The position numbers and the translations under genes were made by a program. From positions 1-64,000 of the forward strand of contig JAFKKV010000015.1 of the NCBI GenBank assembly GCA_017304475.1: 64,000 bases of DNA, read 5' to 3'. Below are positions 12,417 to 21,250 of this stretch, piece by piece. Under the pieces are notes generated by a model, which saw only the letters and a program-made list of their open reading frames with translations, ran no database searches and was not told where the DNA came from. Each line of letters starts with the position of its first letter. The first letter of the stretch is position 1. The stretch comes from Hyphomicrobiales bacterium (lineage in GTDB: Bacteria > Pseudomonadota > Alphaproteobacteria > Rhizobiales > Phreatobacteraceae).

Positions 12417-13337
12417 TCAGGCGGCGGCCGCGGCGCGGTCCGCCTCGGCCTCGGGGCGAAGCCCGAGCAGATGGCAGACCGCATAGACGAGATCGGCGCG
12501 GTTCATCGTGTAGAAGTGGAACTCGGTGACGCCGCGATCGACCAGGTCGAGCACCTGCTCGGCGGCCACCGCCGCGGCGATCAGCTTGCGCGTCGCGACA
12601 TCGTTCTCCAGCCCCTCGAAGCGGCGGGCCAGCCAGTCCGGCACGCTGGCGCCGGTGCGCGCGGCAAAACCGGCGGTCTGCTTGAAGTTCTGCACCGGCA
12701 CGATGCCCGGCACGATGGGAATGGCGATGCCGGCGGCGCGCGCCCGGTCGAGATAACGCAGATAGACCTCGTTATCGAAGAAGAACTGGGTGATCGCCCG
12801 GGTCGCGCCGGCATCGACCTTGCGCTTCAGCATCTCGATATCGGTGTCGATCGAGCCGCTTTCCGGGTGCTTCTCCGGATAGGCCGAGACCGAGATCTCG
12901 AAATCGCCGATGGCGCGGATGCCGGCGACCAGCTCGGGCGAGCCCTCATAGCCGCCCGGATGGGAGGCATAGGCCGTGCCGAGGCCGCCGGCGGGATCGC
13001 CGCGCAGCGCCACGATATGGCGCACGCCGGCCGCCCAATAGTCGCGGATGACCTCGTCGACTTGGGTCCTGGTGGCGGCGACGCAGGTCAGGTGCGCCGC
13101 CGGCTTCAGCGCGGTCTCCTTGATGATCCGCTGAACCGTCGAATGGGTGCGCTCGCGCGTCGAGCCGCCGGCGCCATAGGTCACCGAGACGAAGGAGGGC
13201 GCGAGCGGCGCCAGCCGTTCGATCGATTCCCACAGCGTCGCCTCCATCTCATCGTTCTTCGGCGGGAAGAACTCGAAGGAGACCTTGAGCCTGGAGCGCG
13301 AAACGTAGCGGCTGGGCCTGTAGGAGGAGGTGGACAT
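12417..13337 (-). CDS. metF: Methylenetetrahydrofolate reductase
   Basis: A 306-residue FAD-dependent enzyme reducing 5,10-methylene- to 5-methyl-tetrahydrofolate, the methyl donor for the adjacent MetH. It is a (beta/alpha)8 barrel: SFEFFPPK near residues 20-27 (catalytic Glu), SVTYGAGGS (about 51-59), RGDPAGG (about 115), and the late [11 protein letters not shown] segment (about 188) all match the bacterial MetF family. Its ATG overlaps the sahR stop by one base (TGATG), so the two are translationally coupled. Length is typical. Confidence 0.97.
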   Translation of the reverse strand: MSTSSYRPSRYVSRSRLKVSFEFFPPKNDEMEATLWESIERLAPLAPSFVSVTYGAGGSTRERTHSTVQRIIKETALKPAAHLTCVAATRTQVDEVIRDYWAAGVRHIVALRGDPAGGLGTAYASHPGGYEGSPELVAGIRAIGDFEISVSAYPEKHPESGSIDTDIEMLKRKVDAGATRAITQFFFDNEVYLRYLDRARAAGIAIPIVPGIVPVQNFKQTAGFAARTGASVPDWLARRFEGLENDVATRKLIAAAVAAEQVLDLVDRGVTEFHFYTMNRADLVYAVCHLLGLRPEAEADRAAAAA

Positions 13338-14380
13338 CAGACGACCTCGACGGCTGGAACGCCCGGCAGCGCCGGGGCATCGGTCACAAGACGCGGGTCG
13401 CGGGCGACCCAGATGGAAACGGTGAGCTGGTCGTCGCCCTTGTGATCGGGCGCGAGGCTCCGGAACGCCGTCGGCTCCAGGCCGGCCGCGCTCATCCAGC
13501 CCTCGACCACGTCGCGGCCGAAGCCGAGGCGCCGGTGCGCCTGGGTCTCGCGCAGGAATTCGACGTCATGGGGCGCGAAATCGACGATCACCAGCCGGCC
13601 GCCGGGGCGCAGCACGCGCGCCGCCTCGCGCACGGCGCGGGCGCCGTCGTCGAGGAAATGCAGCACCTGGTGAATGATGACCGCGTCATAGGCGTCGCGC
13701 GGCAAGGCCAGCGCATAGATGTCGCCGGCCCGGACCGAACAATGGCGGATGCCGGCGCGATCGAGCGCGGCGCGCGCCAGCGTCAGCATTTCCGGATTGG
13801 CGTCGATGCCGAGGCCGCGCTCGATCTCCGGCGCGAACAGCTCCAGCATGCGTCCGGTGCCGGTGCCGAGATCCAGGAGCGCCCGGACCGGCCGGCCCGA
13901 CAGCGCATCCTTGACGGCCCGCTCGACCCGCTCCTCGGCGACATGCAGCGCGCGCAGCTTGCCCCATTCGGCGGCATGGCGGCGGAAGAAGGCCTGGGCC
14001 TCCTCGGACCGCTTGGCGCGCACCTCCGCCAGCCGCTCGCGGTCGCTGGCCAGGATCGGATCGGCCGGGTCGACCAGCGTCACCAGGGCTTCCACCGCCC
14101 GGGCGCCGGCGCCCTCGCCGCTCGCCCGGAAAAAAGCCCAGGAGCCTTCCTTGACACGTTCGACCAGACCGGCTTCGAGAAGCAGCTTCAGGTGGCGCGA
14201 AATGCGCGGCTGGGACTGGCCGAGAATATCCACCATATCGGTGACCGTGAGCTCGGCTTCGGCTGCGAGCGCCAGGAGCCGCAGGCGCGTCGGCTCGCCC
14301 ACCGCCCGCAGAACGGCGACGGCGTCATCGAAGGGATGGGCTCGGATAGCGGCGCTGGGAGGCTTCGGCACGGGCGTCAC
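13337..14380 (-). CDS. sahR: SahR-type regulator: ArsR winged helix fused to SAM-methyltransferase-like domain
   Basis: A 347-residue two-domain regulator. Residues about 15-95 are an ArsR winged helix: GEPTRLRLLALAAEAELTV, then the recognition helix QPRISRHLKLLLEAGLVERV. Residues about 130-330 form a class I SAM-methyltransferase fold with DLGTGTGRM at 170-178 and GIDANPEML. This architecture next to metF-metH matches SahR, which is described as a repressor of the SAM cycle that releases DNA when S-adenosylhomocysteine binds its methylase-like domain. A perfect palindrome 7 bp upstream of the start supports autoregulation of the whole operon. The start is GTG at 14380; with the operator so close, the mRNA may be nearly leaderless. 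Confidence 0.88.
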   Translation of the reverse strand: MTPVPKPPSAAIRAHPFDDAVAVLRAVGEPTRLRLLALAAEAELTVTDMVDILGQSQPRISRHLKLLLEAGLVERVKEGSWAFFRASGEGAGARAVEALVTLVDPADPILASDRERLAEVRAKRSEEAQAFFRRHAAEWGKLRALHVAEERVERAVKDALSGRPVRALLDLGTGTGRMLELFAPEIERGLGIDANPEMLTLARAALDRAGIRHCSVRAGDIYALALPRDAYDAVIIHQVLHFLDDGARAVREAARVLRPGGRLVIVDFAPHDVEFLRETQAHRRLGFGRDVVEGWMSAAGLEPTAFRSLAPDHKGDDQLTVSIWVARDPRLVTDAPALPGVPAVEVV

Positions 14381-14386
14381 TCACAT

Positions 14387-14402
14387 ATAAAGATATCTTT
14401 AT
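14387..14402. promoter_or_regulatory. SahR operator, perfect 16-bp palindrome
   Basis: ATAAAGATATCTTTAT is perfectly self-complementary and stands out as AT-rich in a GC-rich region. It begins 7 bp upstream of the sahR GTG. It is the probable binding site of SahR and would block the promoter of sahR-metF-metH when SAH is low. Assignment rests on position and on the palindrome. Confidence 0.75.
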
Positions 14403-14522
14403 GCCGTTATCGCGAAACTGACAAGAGGCTTTCGCGAAGGCGGCCTTTTCGACAGGAGCAAATTCCCATTTGATCACTCTTTGTTCTTGTTTTGGCCGTT
14501 AACGAATGTTACCTGTCGGAGC

Positions 14523-15755
14523 ATGGGACGCACATCGGCAAGCAGCTCGGCACGTAACTCCGCACGCTTGGACCCCAGCCTCGCGGACAAGCTGAACGCG
14601 GGCGGCATGGAGGCCGCCGCGGCGGCCCTGTTCGGCCCGCGCACGGCGCGCGCGCTCGACCTCTCCTCCGGCCCGGCGGTCGGCGAGGACCGGCGGCGCG
14701 GCCGGGGCACGCTCACCAATGCCAGCGGCCGCTTCGAGAAGCAGGAACGCGAGGCCTATGACGACGGCTGGGGCACGCTCGACGAACTGCCGGAGCTCGC
14801 CACCACCGTCCAGGAGGAGAAGGCGCGCCGGATCATCACCCGCAACGACAGCCCGGACCTGTCCTTCGACCGCTCGATCAACCCCTATCGCGGCTGCGAG
14901 CACGGCTGCACCTATTGCTTCGCCCGGCCGACCCACGCCTATATGGGCCTGTCGCCCGGCCTCGATTTCGAGACCCGCCTGTTCGTCAAGCCGAATGCGC
15001 CCGAGCTCCTGGAAAAGGAGCTGGCCGAGCAGGGCTACCAGCCGCGCACCATTGCGATGGGCACCAATACCGATCCCTATCAGCCGATCGAAAAGCGTTG
15101 GATGCTGACCCGCCGCATCCTGGAGGTGCTGGAGCGGACCAATCATCCGGTTGGCATCGTCACCAAGAGCCATCTGGTGACCCGTGATATCGACATCCTC
15201 TCCCGCATGGCCGCCAAGGGCCTGGCCAAGGTGGCGCTGTCGGTGACCACGCTGGACCGCAAGCTCGCCCGCTCGATGGAGCCGCGCGCCGCCACCCCGG
15301 CAAAGCGGCTGGAGGCGATCCGGCTGCTGTCGGAGGCCGGCATTCCGACCGCCGTGCTGGTGGCGCCGATCATCCCGGCGGTCAACGATGCCGAGATCGA
15401 GCGCATCCTGGACGCCTGCTACCACATGGGAGCGCGGGAGGCCGGTTATGTGATGCTGCGCCTGCCGCTGGAGATCCGCGACCTGTTCCGCGAGTGGCTG
15501 GTGGCCAACCGGCCGGATGCCGCCCGCCATGTCCTGTCGCTGATCCGCGATGTCAGGGGCGGCAAGGATTACGACGCGACCTTCCACGTCAGGCAAAAAG
15601 GCGAAGGCCCTTTCGCCTGGATGATCGGCCGCCGCTTCGAGCTGGCCGCGCGCCGCATCGGATTCGACCGGCGCCGGTTACGGCTCGTAACCGAATTGTT
15701 CACACCTCCCGAGCGAAAAGGACCCGCGGCCGCCAAGCAGCTGAGCCTGTTCTGA
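14523..15755 (+). CDS. PA0069-family radical SAM protein
   Basis: A 410-residue radical SAM protein of the PA0069/SplB-related group, function not established. The cluster-binding motif CEHGCTYC gives Cys125, Cys129 and Cys132, and sits in the characteristic NPYRGCEHGCTYCFARPTH context. The barrel continues through MGTNTDPYQPIEK and VALSVTTLD to about residue 330. The N-terminal 60 residues are basic/alanine-rich and probably disordered. The ATG at 14523 is taken because the upstream extension starts with TTG and has no family similarity. It reads rightward, divergent from sahR. Confidence 0.88.
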   Translation: MGRTSASSSARNSARLDPSLADKLNAGGMEAAAAALFGPRTARALDLSSGPAVGEDRRRGRGTLTNASGRFEKQEREAYDDGWGTLDELPELATTVQEEKARRIITRNDSPDLSFDRSINPYRGCEHGCTYCFARPTHAYMGLSPGLDFETRLFVKPNAPELLEKELAEQGYQPRTIAMGTNTDPYQPIEKRWMLTRRILEVLERTNHPVGIVTKSHLVTRDIDILSRMAAKGLAKVALSVTTLDRKLARSMEPRAATPAKRLEAIRLLSEAGIPTAVLVAPIIPAVNDAEIERILDACYHMGAREAGYVMLRLPLEIRDLFREWLVANRPDAARHVLSLIRDVRGGKDYDATFHVRQKGEGPFAWMIGRRFELAARRIGFDRRRLRLVTELFTPPERKGPAAAKQLSLF

Positions 15756-16001
15756 CAAGCGGCTGAGCCTCGGCCGCGACAGCCGGTTGTGCATGCCGCA
15801 AGGCGCGAGGCCACGCCAGGCGCGGACCTTGAATCGACCTCTGAAGCCGTTGAAGCTTAATCTCCGCCGGAAAACGGCCCGAATCATTTTCTGAATTCTT
15901 CGACTCAACGGCTTGATCGGACGAGGCTTCGGCCGCAAAGCTCAAGCAATCCGGCAAGGGACCGGGCAGTCGCCTGCCGGCTGCCGGCCGCTTCATCCGG
16001 C

Positions 16002-16649
16002 ATGTCAACACGCCTGAAATTCGAGCCCCGCATGGCCATCCAGATCCCGTCCTTTTCGATCGAGCGGCGCGCCATCGCCCAGGGCTTCGTGCCGGTCGCC
16101 GGTGTCGACGAAGCCGGCCGCGGGCCGCTCGCCGGACCGGTGGTCGCCGCCGCCGTCATTCTCGATCCTGACCGGATTCCCGACGGCCTCGCCGATTCCA
16201 AGCAGCTCGACGAAGCCGCGCGCGAGGAACTCTATTCCGCCGTCATGGCCACCGCCCGCGCGGTCGCCATCGCCTCGGCCTCGCCCGGCCGGATCGACCG
16301 CACCGATATCCGCAAGGCGACGCTCCACGCCATGGCCGAAGCGGTCTGCCGGCTCGGCGTCGCGGCCCGCCACGTGCTGGTCGACGGCCGCGACCTGCCC
16401 GCCCTGCCGCTCGGCATATCGGGCGAAGCGATCGTCGACGGCGATGCCCTGGTGGTCTCGATCGCGGCCGCCTCGATCATCGCCAAGGTGCACCGCGACC
16501 GGCTCATGCGCCATGTTGGTGCAACCCACCCCGCCTATCGCTTCGAAGTGCACAAGGGTTACGGCACGCGCATCCACCGCGAAGCGATCGCGGCGCATGG
16601 GCCGACCGCCCATCACCGCATGACCTTCGGGAGCCTCAGGAAGCGATGA
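16002..16649 (+). CDS. rnhB: Ribonuclease HII
   Basis: A 215-residue RNase HII that nicks RNA-DNA hybrids and misincorporated ribonucleotides. VAGVDEAGRGPLAGPVV carries catalytic Asp36 and Glu37. DGRDLPAL and SIIAKVHRDRLM carry the later acidic and conserved residues, and YRFEVHKGYGT is the usual C-terminal signature. A second possible start, ATG at 16032 (MAIQIPSF), would shorten it by ten residues; neither has a clear Shine-Dalgarno. Its stop overlaps the next start by 4 bp. The 246-bp upstream spacer holds three GANTC sites (15831, 15881, 15902). Confidence 0.95.
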   Translation: MSTRLKFEPRMAIQIPSFSIERRAIAQGFVPVAGVDEAGRGPLAGPVVAAAVILDPDRIPDGLADSKQLDEAAREELYSAVMATARAVAIASASPGRIDRTDIRKATLHAMAEAVCRLGVAARHVLVDGRDLPALPLGISGEAIVDGDALVVSIAAASIIAKVHRDRLMRHVGATHPAYRFEVHKGYGTRIHREAIAAHGPTAHHRMTFGSLRKR

Positions 16650-17212
16650 CCATGCCGGCCGACCAGCCTCCCTTGCCGCAGATCCTCGGTTCGATGAATG
16701 TCAGCCTCGACGGCTTCGTCGCCGACAATGGCGGCGACTGGCCCCGGCCATTCGAAACGCCCGACCCGGGCCACGGCCGGTTCCTCGCCGGCGTCGGCAC
16801 CGTGGTCATGGGCCGTGCGACCTATGAGCGCAGCCTCGCTTTGGCGGGCGGCTTCCCCTTTGCCCGCCACGACGTGCTGGTCGTGACCTCCGCCCCGCTC
16901 ACCGGCGCGCAGCCGCGCGTCGCGGCCTGGACCTCCGGCGTGCCGGCCCTGATCCGGCATTTGCGGGCGACGGCGGCTTCCACCCGCCCGGCCTGGATCG
17001 CCGGCGGCCCCTGCCTGCAGAACGCCTTGATCGCTGCCGGCGGCATCGACCAGCTCGACATCTTCGTCATTCCCATGCTGCTCGGCAGCGGCGTCCCACT
17101 CGGCCGGGGCCTTGCCGCACGCGCCCGCCTCGACCTGGTCAGCTCCAAGGTGCTGGGCGCCGGCATCGTGCGGCTGCGCTACCGGCCGCCGGAGGTCCGT
17201 GCCGCGGCGTGA
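16646..17212 (+). CDS. Dihydrofolate reductase / RibD C-terminal-like protein
   Basis: A 188-residue protein of the RibD_C/DHFR-like fold, a family of NADPH-binding reductases often annotated as YwjB/YyaP-like with unknown substrates. NVSLDGFVADNGGDWP at the N-terminus, TVVMGRATYE (about 52-61) and the WIAGGPCLQNALIAAG cofactor loop (about 117-132), followed by LDIFVIPMLLGSGVPL, are the family landmarks. It starts inside the rnhB stop codon (ATGA overlap), so it is translated from the rnhB message. It is unlikely to be the essential folate enzyme FolA. Confidence 0.8.
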   Translation: MTMPADQPPLPQILGSMNVSLDGFVADNGGDWPRPFETPDPGHGRFLAGVGTVVMGRATYERSLALAGGFPFARHDVLVVTSAPLTGAQPRVAAWTSGVPALIRHLRATAASTRPAWIAGGPCLQNALIAAGGIDQLDIFVIPMLLGSGVPLGRGLAARARLDLVSSKVLGAGIVRLRYRPPEVRAAA

Positions 17213-17302
17213 GGTCTTTCACCGAGGCCCTTGCCCCGCGGCAGGGACCGCCCTTCTCCGCGACGTGCCGAGGCCCTTCGCCGCACCGGCCACCGCCCCT
17301 TC

Positions 17303-17563
17303 CGTCATGGCCGTGCTTGTCACGGCCATCCACGTCTTTCTCGGGTTAGGCAATTCGTGGATGGCCGGCCCAAGGCCGGCCAAGACGAAGAAGCGCAGCG
17401 CTTGCGTCCAGGCCATTCGACCTGGCCGTTCAGCCCGACGCCCCGAGGCCTTTCGTCGAACCGGCCACCGCCCCCTCCGTCATGGCCGTGCTTGTCACGG
17501 CCATCCACGTCTTCTGTGGGCAAGGCAATTCGCGACGAGCCGGCCGACCGCCGGCCGGGACGA
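17303..17563. repeat. Tandem pair of family C palindromic repeats
   Basis: Two copies (17303-17388 and 17478-17563) of a unit running CGTCATGGCCGTG, TGTCACGGCCATCCACGTCTT, GGCAATTCG and finally a GGCCGGCC-type hairpin with GACGAAGAAGCGC. The duplication has a period of about 175 bp and includes the preceding ACCGGCCACCGCCCC segment. The second copy has decayed in its right half. The repeats account for most of the 17213-17614 gap; no gene is supported there. Confidence 0.85.
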
Positions 17564-17614
17564 AGAAGCGCAGCGCTTCGCCCTCAGACCTCCGGACCTC
17601 GGACCTCAGCCGCG

Positions 17615-20239
17615 TCAGAACCGGAGGCCGAAGGTCCCCTTCACCGTCTGGTCGGTGACACCGGAGCCGAACTGGCCGCCATAGGAGAGCCCGAGCGTCG
17701 CCGCCGGAGTCAGCATGACATCGATGCCGGCCTCGACGACCGCGGCATTCCTGGCGATCGGCGCCCCGGAGACCGAGAACGCGCCGCCGCCTGCGAAAGC
17801 GAGGCTCGCCGCCGGCACGGTATCGCCGAAAGCGTGGCGCCAGCCGAGCGTGCCGCGCGCGGTCACGCCCATCGCGCCGAGCATGAATTCCGACGCGGCG
17901 CGCAGGCCGAGCGTCGTGAAGGTGACGCCGCTCGCCTCGCCGCGGCCGGTCAAGGCGGCAGCGCCGCCCTTCTCGCTGAAACCGTCGGTCGACACATTGA
18001 CATAGGCGAGATTGGCGAAGGGCTCGAAAGCCAGGCGGCCGACCGGTGTTGGTCCGACGCGAATACCGTAACCGAGCTCACCGAAGGCCTGGGTCGTGGC
18101 GGCTTTATAGCCGCCCTTCAGGCTGTCGCCGAAACCCGCGAAGGCAACCGTGCGGCTCGTTGTGACGTCGTGCCACGTATAGGCGGCACCGGCGCGGAGC
18201 GCGAGCGCGCCCCATTGGCCGCCGCCATAGAGGCCGAGATGGATATTGTCGCTCGCCCCCGACGAGGCACGCTCCCGCGTGCTGAAGCTCGAACGGCTGT
18301 AGCCGGCCACGAGGCCGAGGCGCCAGGCGTCGAGAACGAGGCCATCGGCGCCGATCAGGAAACCGCCGGTCGAGCGGTTGAGACGGGCGGCATTGCCGTC
18401 GCCATTGGTCCGCCCCCAGGAGCCGAAGCCCTGGCCCCAGAGCGCGAAGCGGTCGGTGGTGGCGGGCGCGCTCGCCGGCCCGTCGGCGGCATAGGCGGTC
18501 ACCTGGCCACGCCCCGCGCCGGCGGCCCCGAAGGCCGCGCGCAGGCGGCCCATCGCGGCGTCGCGCACGAACCGGCTGTCGTCGATGAGCACGCCCTTGG
18601 CGCTGGCATGGATCTCGCCGGACAGGCCGTCGAAGGCGGCGCGGGCACCGGCGGCGCTCGCCTGCTGGAGCACCGCGTCGTAGAGGCTGTTGCCCGTGCC
18701 GCGCGCCTCGACCGCGCCCGCCGCCGCGATCTGGTTGCGCGTGACGCCGACCGAGGCAAAGGCCAGCGGATTGCGGCCGATGTCGAGATAGACGTTATTC
18801 AGGTCGTAGTTCAGGCCGAGGGTCAGGAAGAGCAGGTCGTGGGTGACACCGGCGAAACTGCCCGTCACCCCGCCCGTGGCGGTCAGGATGGTGTAGCGCG
18901 TGCCCGGCAGATAGGCGCCGGGCGCCTTGACGACATCGACCGTGCCGCCGGCCAGCGCCGCGCTGCCGGTCGCGGCGATCTTGTCGCTCCGCCCGGCCGT
19001 ATCGATCTCGACCTGATAGTGCGAGCCGGCGGCAAAGGCCACATTGCCCGCGACACCAAGCGTGCCGATCGAATTGCCCGGCGCCACGGTGGCGCCGGAG
19101 CCGACCGTCACACCCGACACCGTGCCGCCGCCACCCAGCGTCGCACCGGTATCGAGCGTCAATGTGCCGCCGAGCGACCCATTGACCACCAGCTTGCCGC
19201 CGGTCACCAGGGTCCGGCCGGAAAAGCCGGAGCTGTCGCCACTCAGGATGGTCGTGCCGGAACGCTGTTCGATGGTGCCCGCGCCAGTGATTTTCGGCGC
19301 GAAGACATAGGCACCGCCCGTGTGGTTGAAATTGAGCGTGCCGGTGCCCCCGGCAAATCGCAGCCCCGCGGCCTCCAGCGTGCCGGCCGCGACGGCAGCA
19401 GAGCCCGCCGCCGCGCCGATATTCACCGTGCCGGTCCCCCCATGGGAACCAAGGGTCACGATGCCCGAACCGCCGACACCGACCGACACCTTGCCGCCGT
19501 CGGCAATGGTCAGGATACCGGTCCCCGAGCCGCCGATAGCAAGCGTCCTGGCCGTCAGCGTCGCCCCCGCGCCACTGACAACGACCGTGCCGGTAGCGCC
19601 ATTGTCGCCGACGCTGGTATCGCCGCTCGAAACGGCACCGCCATGGGTGATCGCGAGCGTGCTGTCGCCACTCGGAGCGATCATGAAGAAGTTGGCGATG
19701 GTCCATGTCGAGCCGGGACCGGTCACCGTCACGGCGCCGACCGAACCGCCATAGACACCGATGCTCGCCGCGTCGCTGATGACGGTCGCGCCCGCCGAAA
19801 CGGTCACGCTGGCGCGTCCCCAGATGCCGACCATGATCTCGTTCGAGTCGGTCCAGGTCGAGCCCGCGCCGGTGACGGTCACGGCGCTGGTCGAGCCCGG
19901 GTCATAATAAGCGAGAAGAGAACCGTCCGAGAAGACACGGCCGCCGCCGGCGATCGTCATCGAACCGTTGCCGAAAACGAGCGGGCCGGAAACGGTCCAG
20001 ACAGGCGAGGTTGGCGCGCCCGGGTCGACTTCGCCCGATATGCTGACGCTTTGCGCGCCTGCCCGGTCGAGGCTGCCCAGTCCCAGAGCCAGGATCGAGC
20101 AGCCGGCAAGAGCCAGGGCGCGCAGGCCGGCACGGGAGGGAGCGCCCCCCTGGTCGTGCCCTGCCCCCAGCCTCCGGGGCAGCAATGCCGAAATCCCCGC
20201 AACCGCCCGGTCCCGCGCCCTTGTTCCGTTCGAAGTCAT
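17615..20239 (-). CDS. Autotransporter outer membrane beta-barrel protein
   Basis: An 874-residue type V secretion protein. It has a long signal region with a hydrophobic core at about residues 39-56 and probable cleavage near AGA-QS (62). The glycine/serine/threonine-rich beta-helical passenger runs to about 450. It includes duplicated VTVTG-GSTWT units 50 residues apart (120 and 170), a PATR-like LSGDSSGFSGRTLVTGGKL segment (about 332-350) and the junction VAPGNSIGTLGVAGNV. The C-terminal 270 residues form the translocator barrel (WGQGFGSWGRTNGDG onward) and end in phenylalanine (GTFGLRF), the outer-membrane assembly signal. ATG 20239 (MTSNGT) is preferred over 20407. The role is probably surface adhesion; no protease motif seen. 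Confidence 0.88.
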   Translation of the reverse strand: MTSNGTRARDRAVAGISALLPRRLGAGHDQGGAPSRAGLRALALAGCSILALGLGSLDRAGAQSVSISGEVDPGAPTSPVWTVSGPLVFGNGSMTIAGGGRVFSDGSLLAYYDPGSTSAVTVTGAGSTWTDSNEIMVGIWGRASVTVSAGATVISDAASIGVYGGSVGAVTVTGPGSTWTIANFFMIAPSGDSTLAITHGGAVSSGDTSVGDNGATGTVVVSGAGATLTARTLAIGGSGTGILTIADGGKVSVGVGGSGIVTLGSHGGTGTVNIGAAAGSAAVAAGTLEAAGLRFAGGTGTLNFNHTGGAYVFAPKITGAGTIEQRSGTTILSGDSSGFSGRTLVTGGKLVVNGSLGGTLTLDTGATLGGGGTVSGVTVGSGATVAPGNSIGTLGVAGNVAFAAGSHYQVEIDTAGRSDKIAATGSAALAGGTVDVVKAPGAYLPGTRYTILTATGGVTGSFAGVTHDLLFLTLGLNYDLNNVYLDIGRNPLAFASVGVTRNQIAAAGAVEARGTGNSLYDAVLQQASAAGARAAFDGLSGEIHASAKGVLIDDSRFVRDAAMGRLRAAFGAAGAGRGQVTAYAADGPASAPATTDRFALWGQGFGSWGRTNGDGNAARLNRSTGGFLIGADGLVLDAWRLGLVAGYSRSSFSTRERASSGASDNIHLGLYGGGQWGALALRAGAAYTWHDVTTSRTVAFAGFGDSLKGGYKAATTQAFGELGYGIRVGPTPVGRLAFEPFANLAYVNVSTDGFSEKGGAAALTGRGEASGVTFTTLGLRAASEFMLGAMGVTARGTLGWRHAFGDTVPAASLAFAGGGAFSVSGAPIARNAAVVEAGIDVMLTPAATLGLSYGGQFGSGVTDQTVKGTFGLRF

Positions 20240-20372
20240 GCTGATCAATGCCGGGAAGCCACGCTCGGCCGCTTCCGCCCTTCTGCGCAACCGCCACCGC
20301 GCCGCGATTGCGGCCAGGTGGCGATCGTCCTGTTCCAGATGTCGTGGGGGTCGAGTCTCAATCCTTGCAAAG

Positions 20373-20393
20373 TGATGACAATAATTGTCGTCA
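20373..20393. promoter_or_regulatory. Palindrome upstream of autotransporter
   Basis: A 21-bp near-perfect inverted repeat, TGATGACAAT-A-ATTGTCGTCA (one mismatched pair), lies 134 bp upstream of the chosen autotransporter start in an AT-rich patch (20360-20445). Probable operator or promoter region; the regulator is unknown. The gap 20240-20517 holds nothing else recognisable. Confidence 0.45.
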
Positions 20394-20517
20394 TGAGTCA
20401 AATTCACCTAGATCAAATTTCAATGAGAAAAACGCATAAGACATGCGACCCCGCCCCGGCCGTCAGGCCCGTGAAACGAAATCGTCGTCCCGATCGCCGG
20501 GGCGTCCGTCGGCTCGC

Positions 20518-21033
20518 TCAGCCCCGATGGACATAGATCGCGAGCCCACGCGCCGGATCGACCAGGAGCAGGATGCGCCGGCCAAAGGCATAAAAGCTGC
20601 CCGGTCGGGTCGCGGCGGCACGGCTGACCTCCCGCCAATCCGGCGGCAGGCCACAGCCAAGCGCCGGCCAGACATAGCCGCTGACGCTCCAGCTCTCCCG
20701 CGCCTCGGAATCAACCGGCGTCGCCTGCCATGGCCCATATTGCCAGGACGTCACGCCCCGCGGCCGGCCCGCCTCCGCCAAAGCCTGCATGCCGTCGCGC
20801 CGCAGCGTCTCGCGCATGGCCGCGTCGAGGCGAAAGATGACGCTGTCGCAATCCAGGAGGGTGCCTGTGCCCTGGGCGAGGATCGCCTCGACGCCGAGCG
20901 CCTCGGGCAAACGCTCGAGGGCCGTCTTGCGTTGCGCCAGCCGGAATGACACGGCGCCGGCGACCAGCCCGGCGGTAGCCAGGATCGCCAGCACGCGCAT
21001 CGCGCCTGCCCAAGTCAGCGCCAGCCGCGCCAT
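20518..21033 (-). CDS. Membrane-anchored protein, 171 aa, unknown
   Basis: I do not recognise a family. The start ATG at 21033 has GGAGAG about 8 nt upstream. Residues about 11-30 (MRVLAILATAGLVAGAVSF) form one hydrophobic segment followed by arginine and lysine, either a membrane anchor or an uncleaved signal. The remainder (31-171) is a soluble, probably periplasmic domain with two cysteines (LLDCDSV and ALGCGLPP) that could pair. There is a tryptophan-rich middle (SWQYGPWQ, SWSVSGYVWP). It sits upstream of the autotransporter on the same strand, 278 bp away, inside the same repeat-bracketed block. Confidence 0.65.
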   Translation of the reverse strand: MARLALTWAGAMRVLAILATAGLVAGAVSFRLAQRKTALERLPEALGVEAILAQGTGTLLDCDSVIFRLDAAMRETLRRDGMQALAEAGRPRGVTSWQYGPWQATPVDSEARESWSVSGYVWPALGCGLPPDWREVSRAAATRPGSFYAFGRRILLLVDPARGLAIYVHRG

Positions 21034-21250
21034 GATGAAGCTCTCCGCCTGTCGCCACGAAGACCGTTAGCGCGCCTCTGTTGCGCCCGCGCTTCGCCTG
21101 CTCGTTGGTCCTGTGTCGGGGCAGTCGGAGACACGATCCCCGCATCGGGCTTCAATGGAGACGAAAGGGGCGTCCCTGCGTCACGCGGCTCGGGCCGGGT
21201 CGCGACGAACGGACGGCTCAGACGGCTTGGACGCAAGAGCCGTGCGTCGT

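Noticed and set aside
17231..20536. 1101-codon open frame antisense to the autotransporter
   Set aside because: Arginine/glycine-rich product typical of high-GC shadows; the opposite strand has a signal, passenger repeats and a C-terminal phenylalanine.
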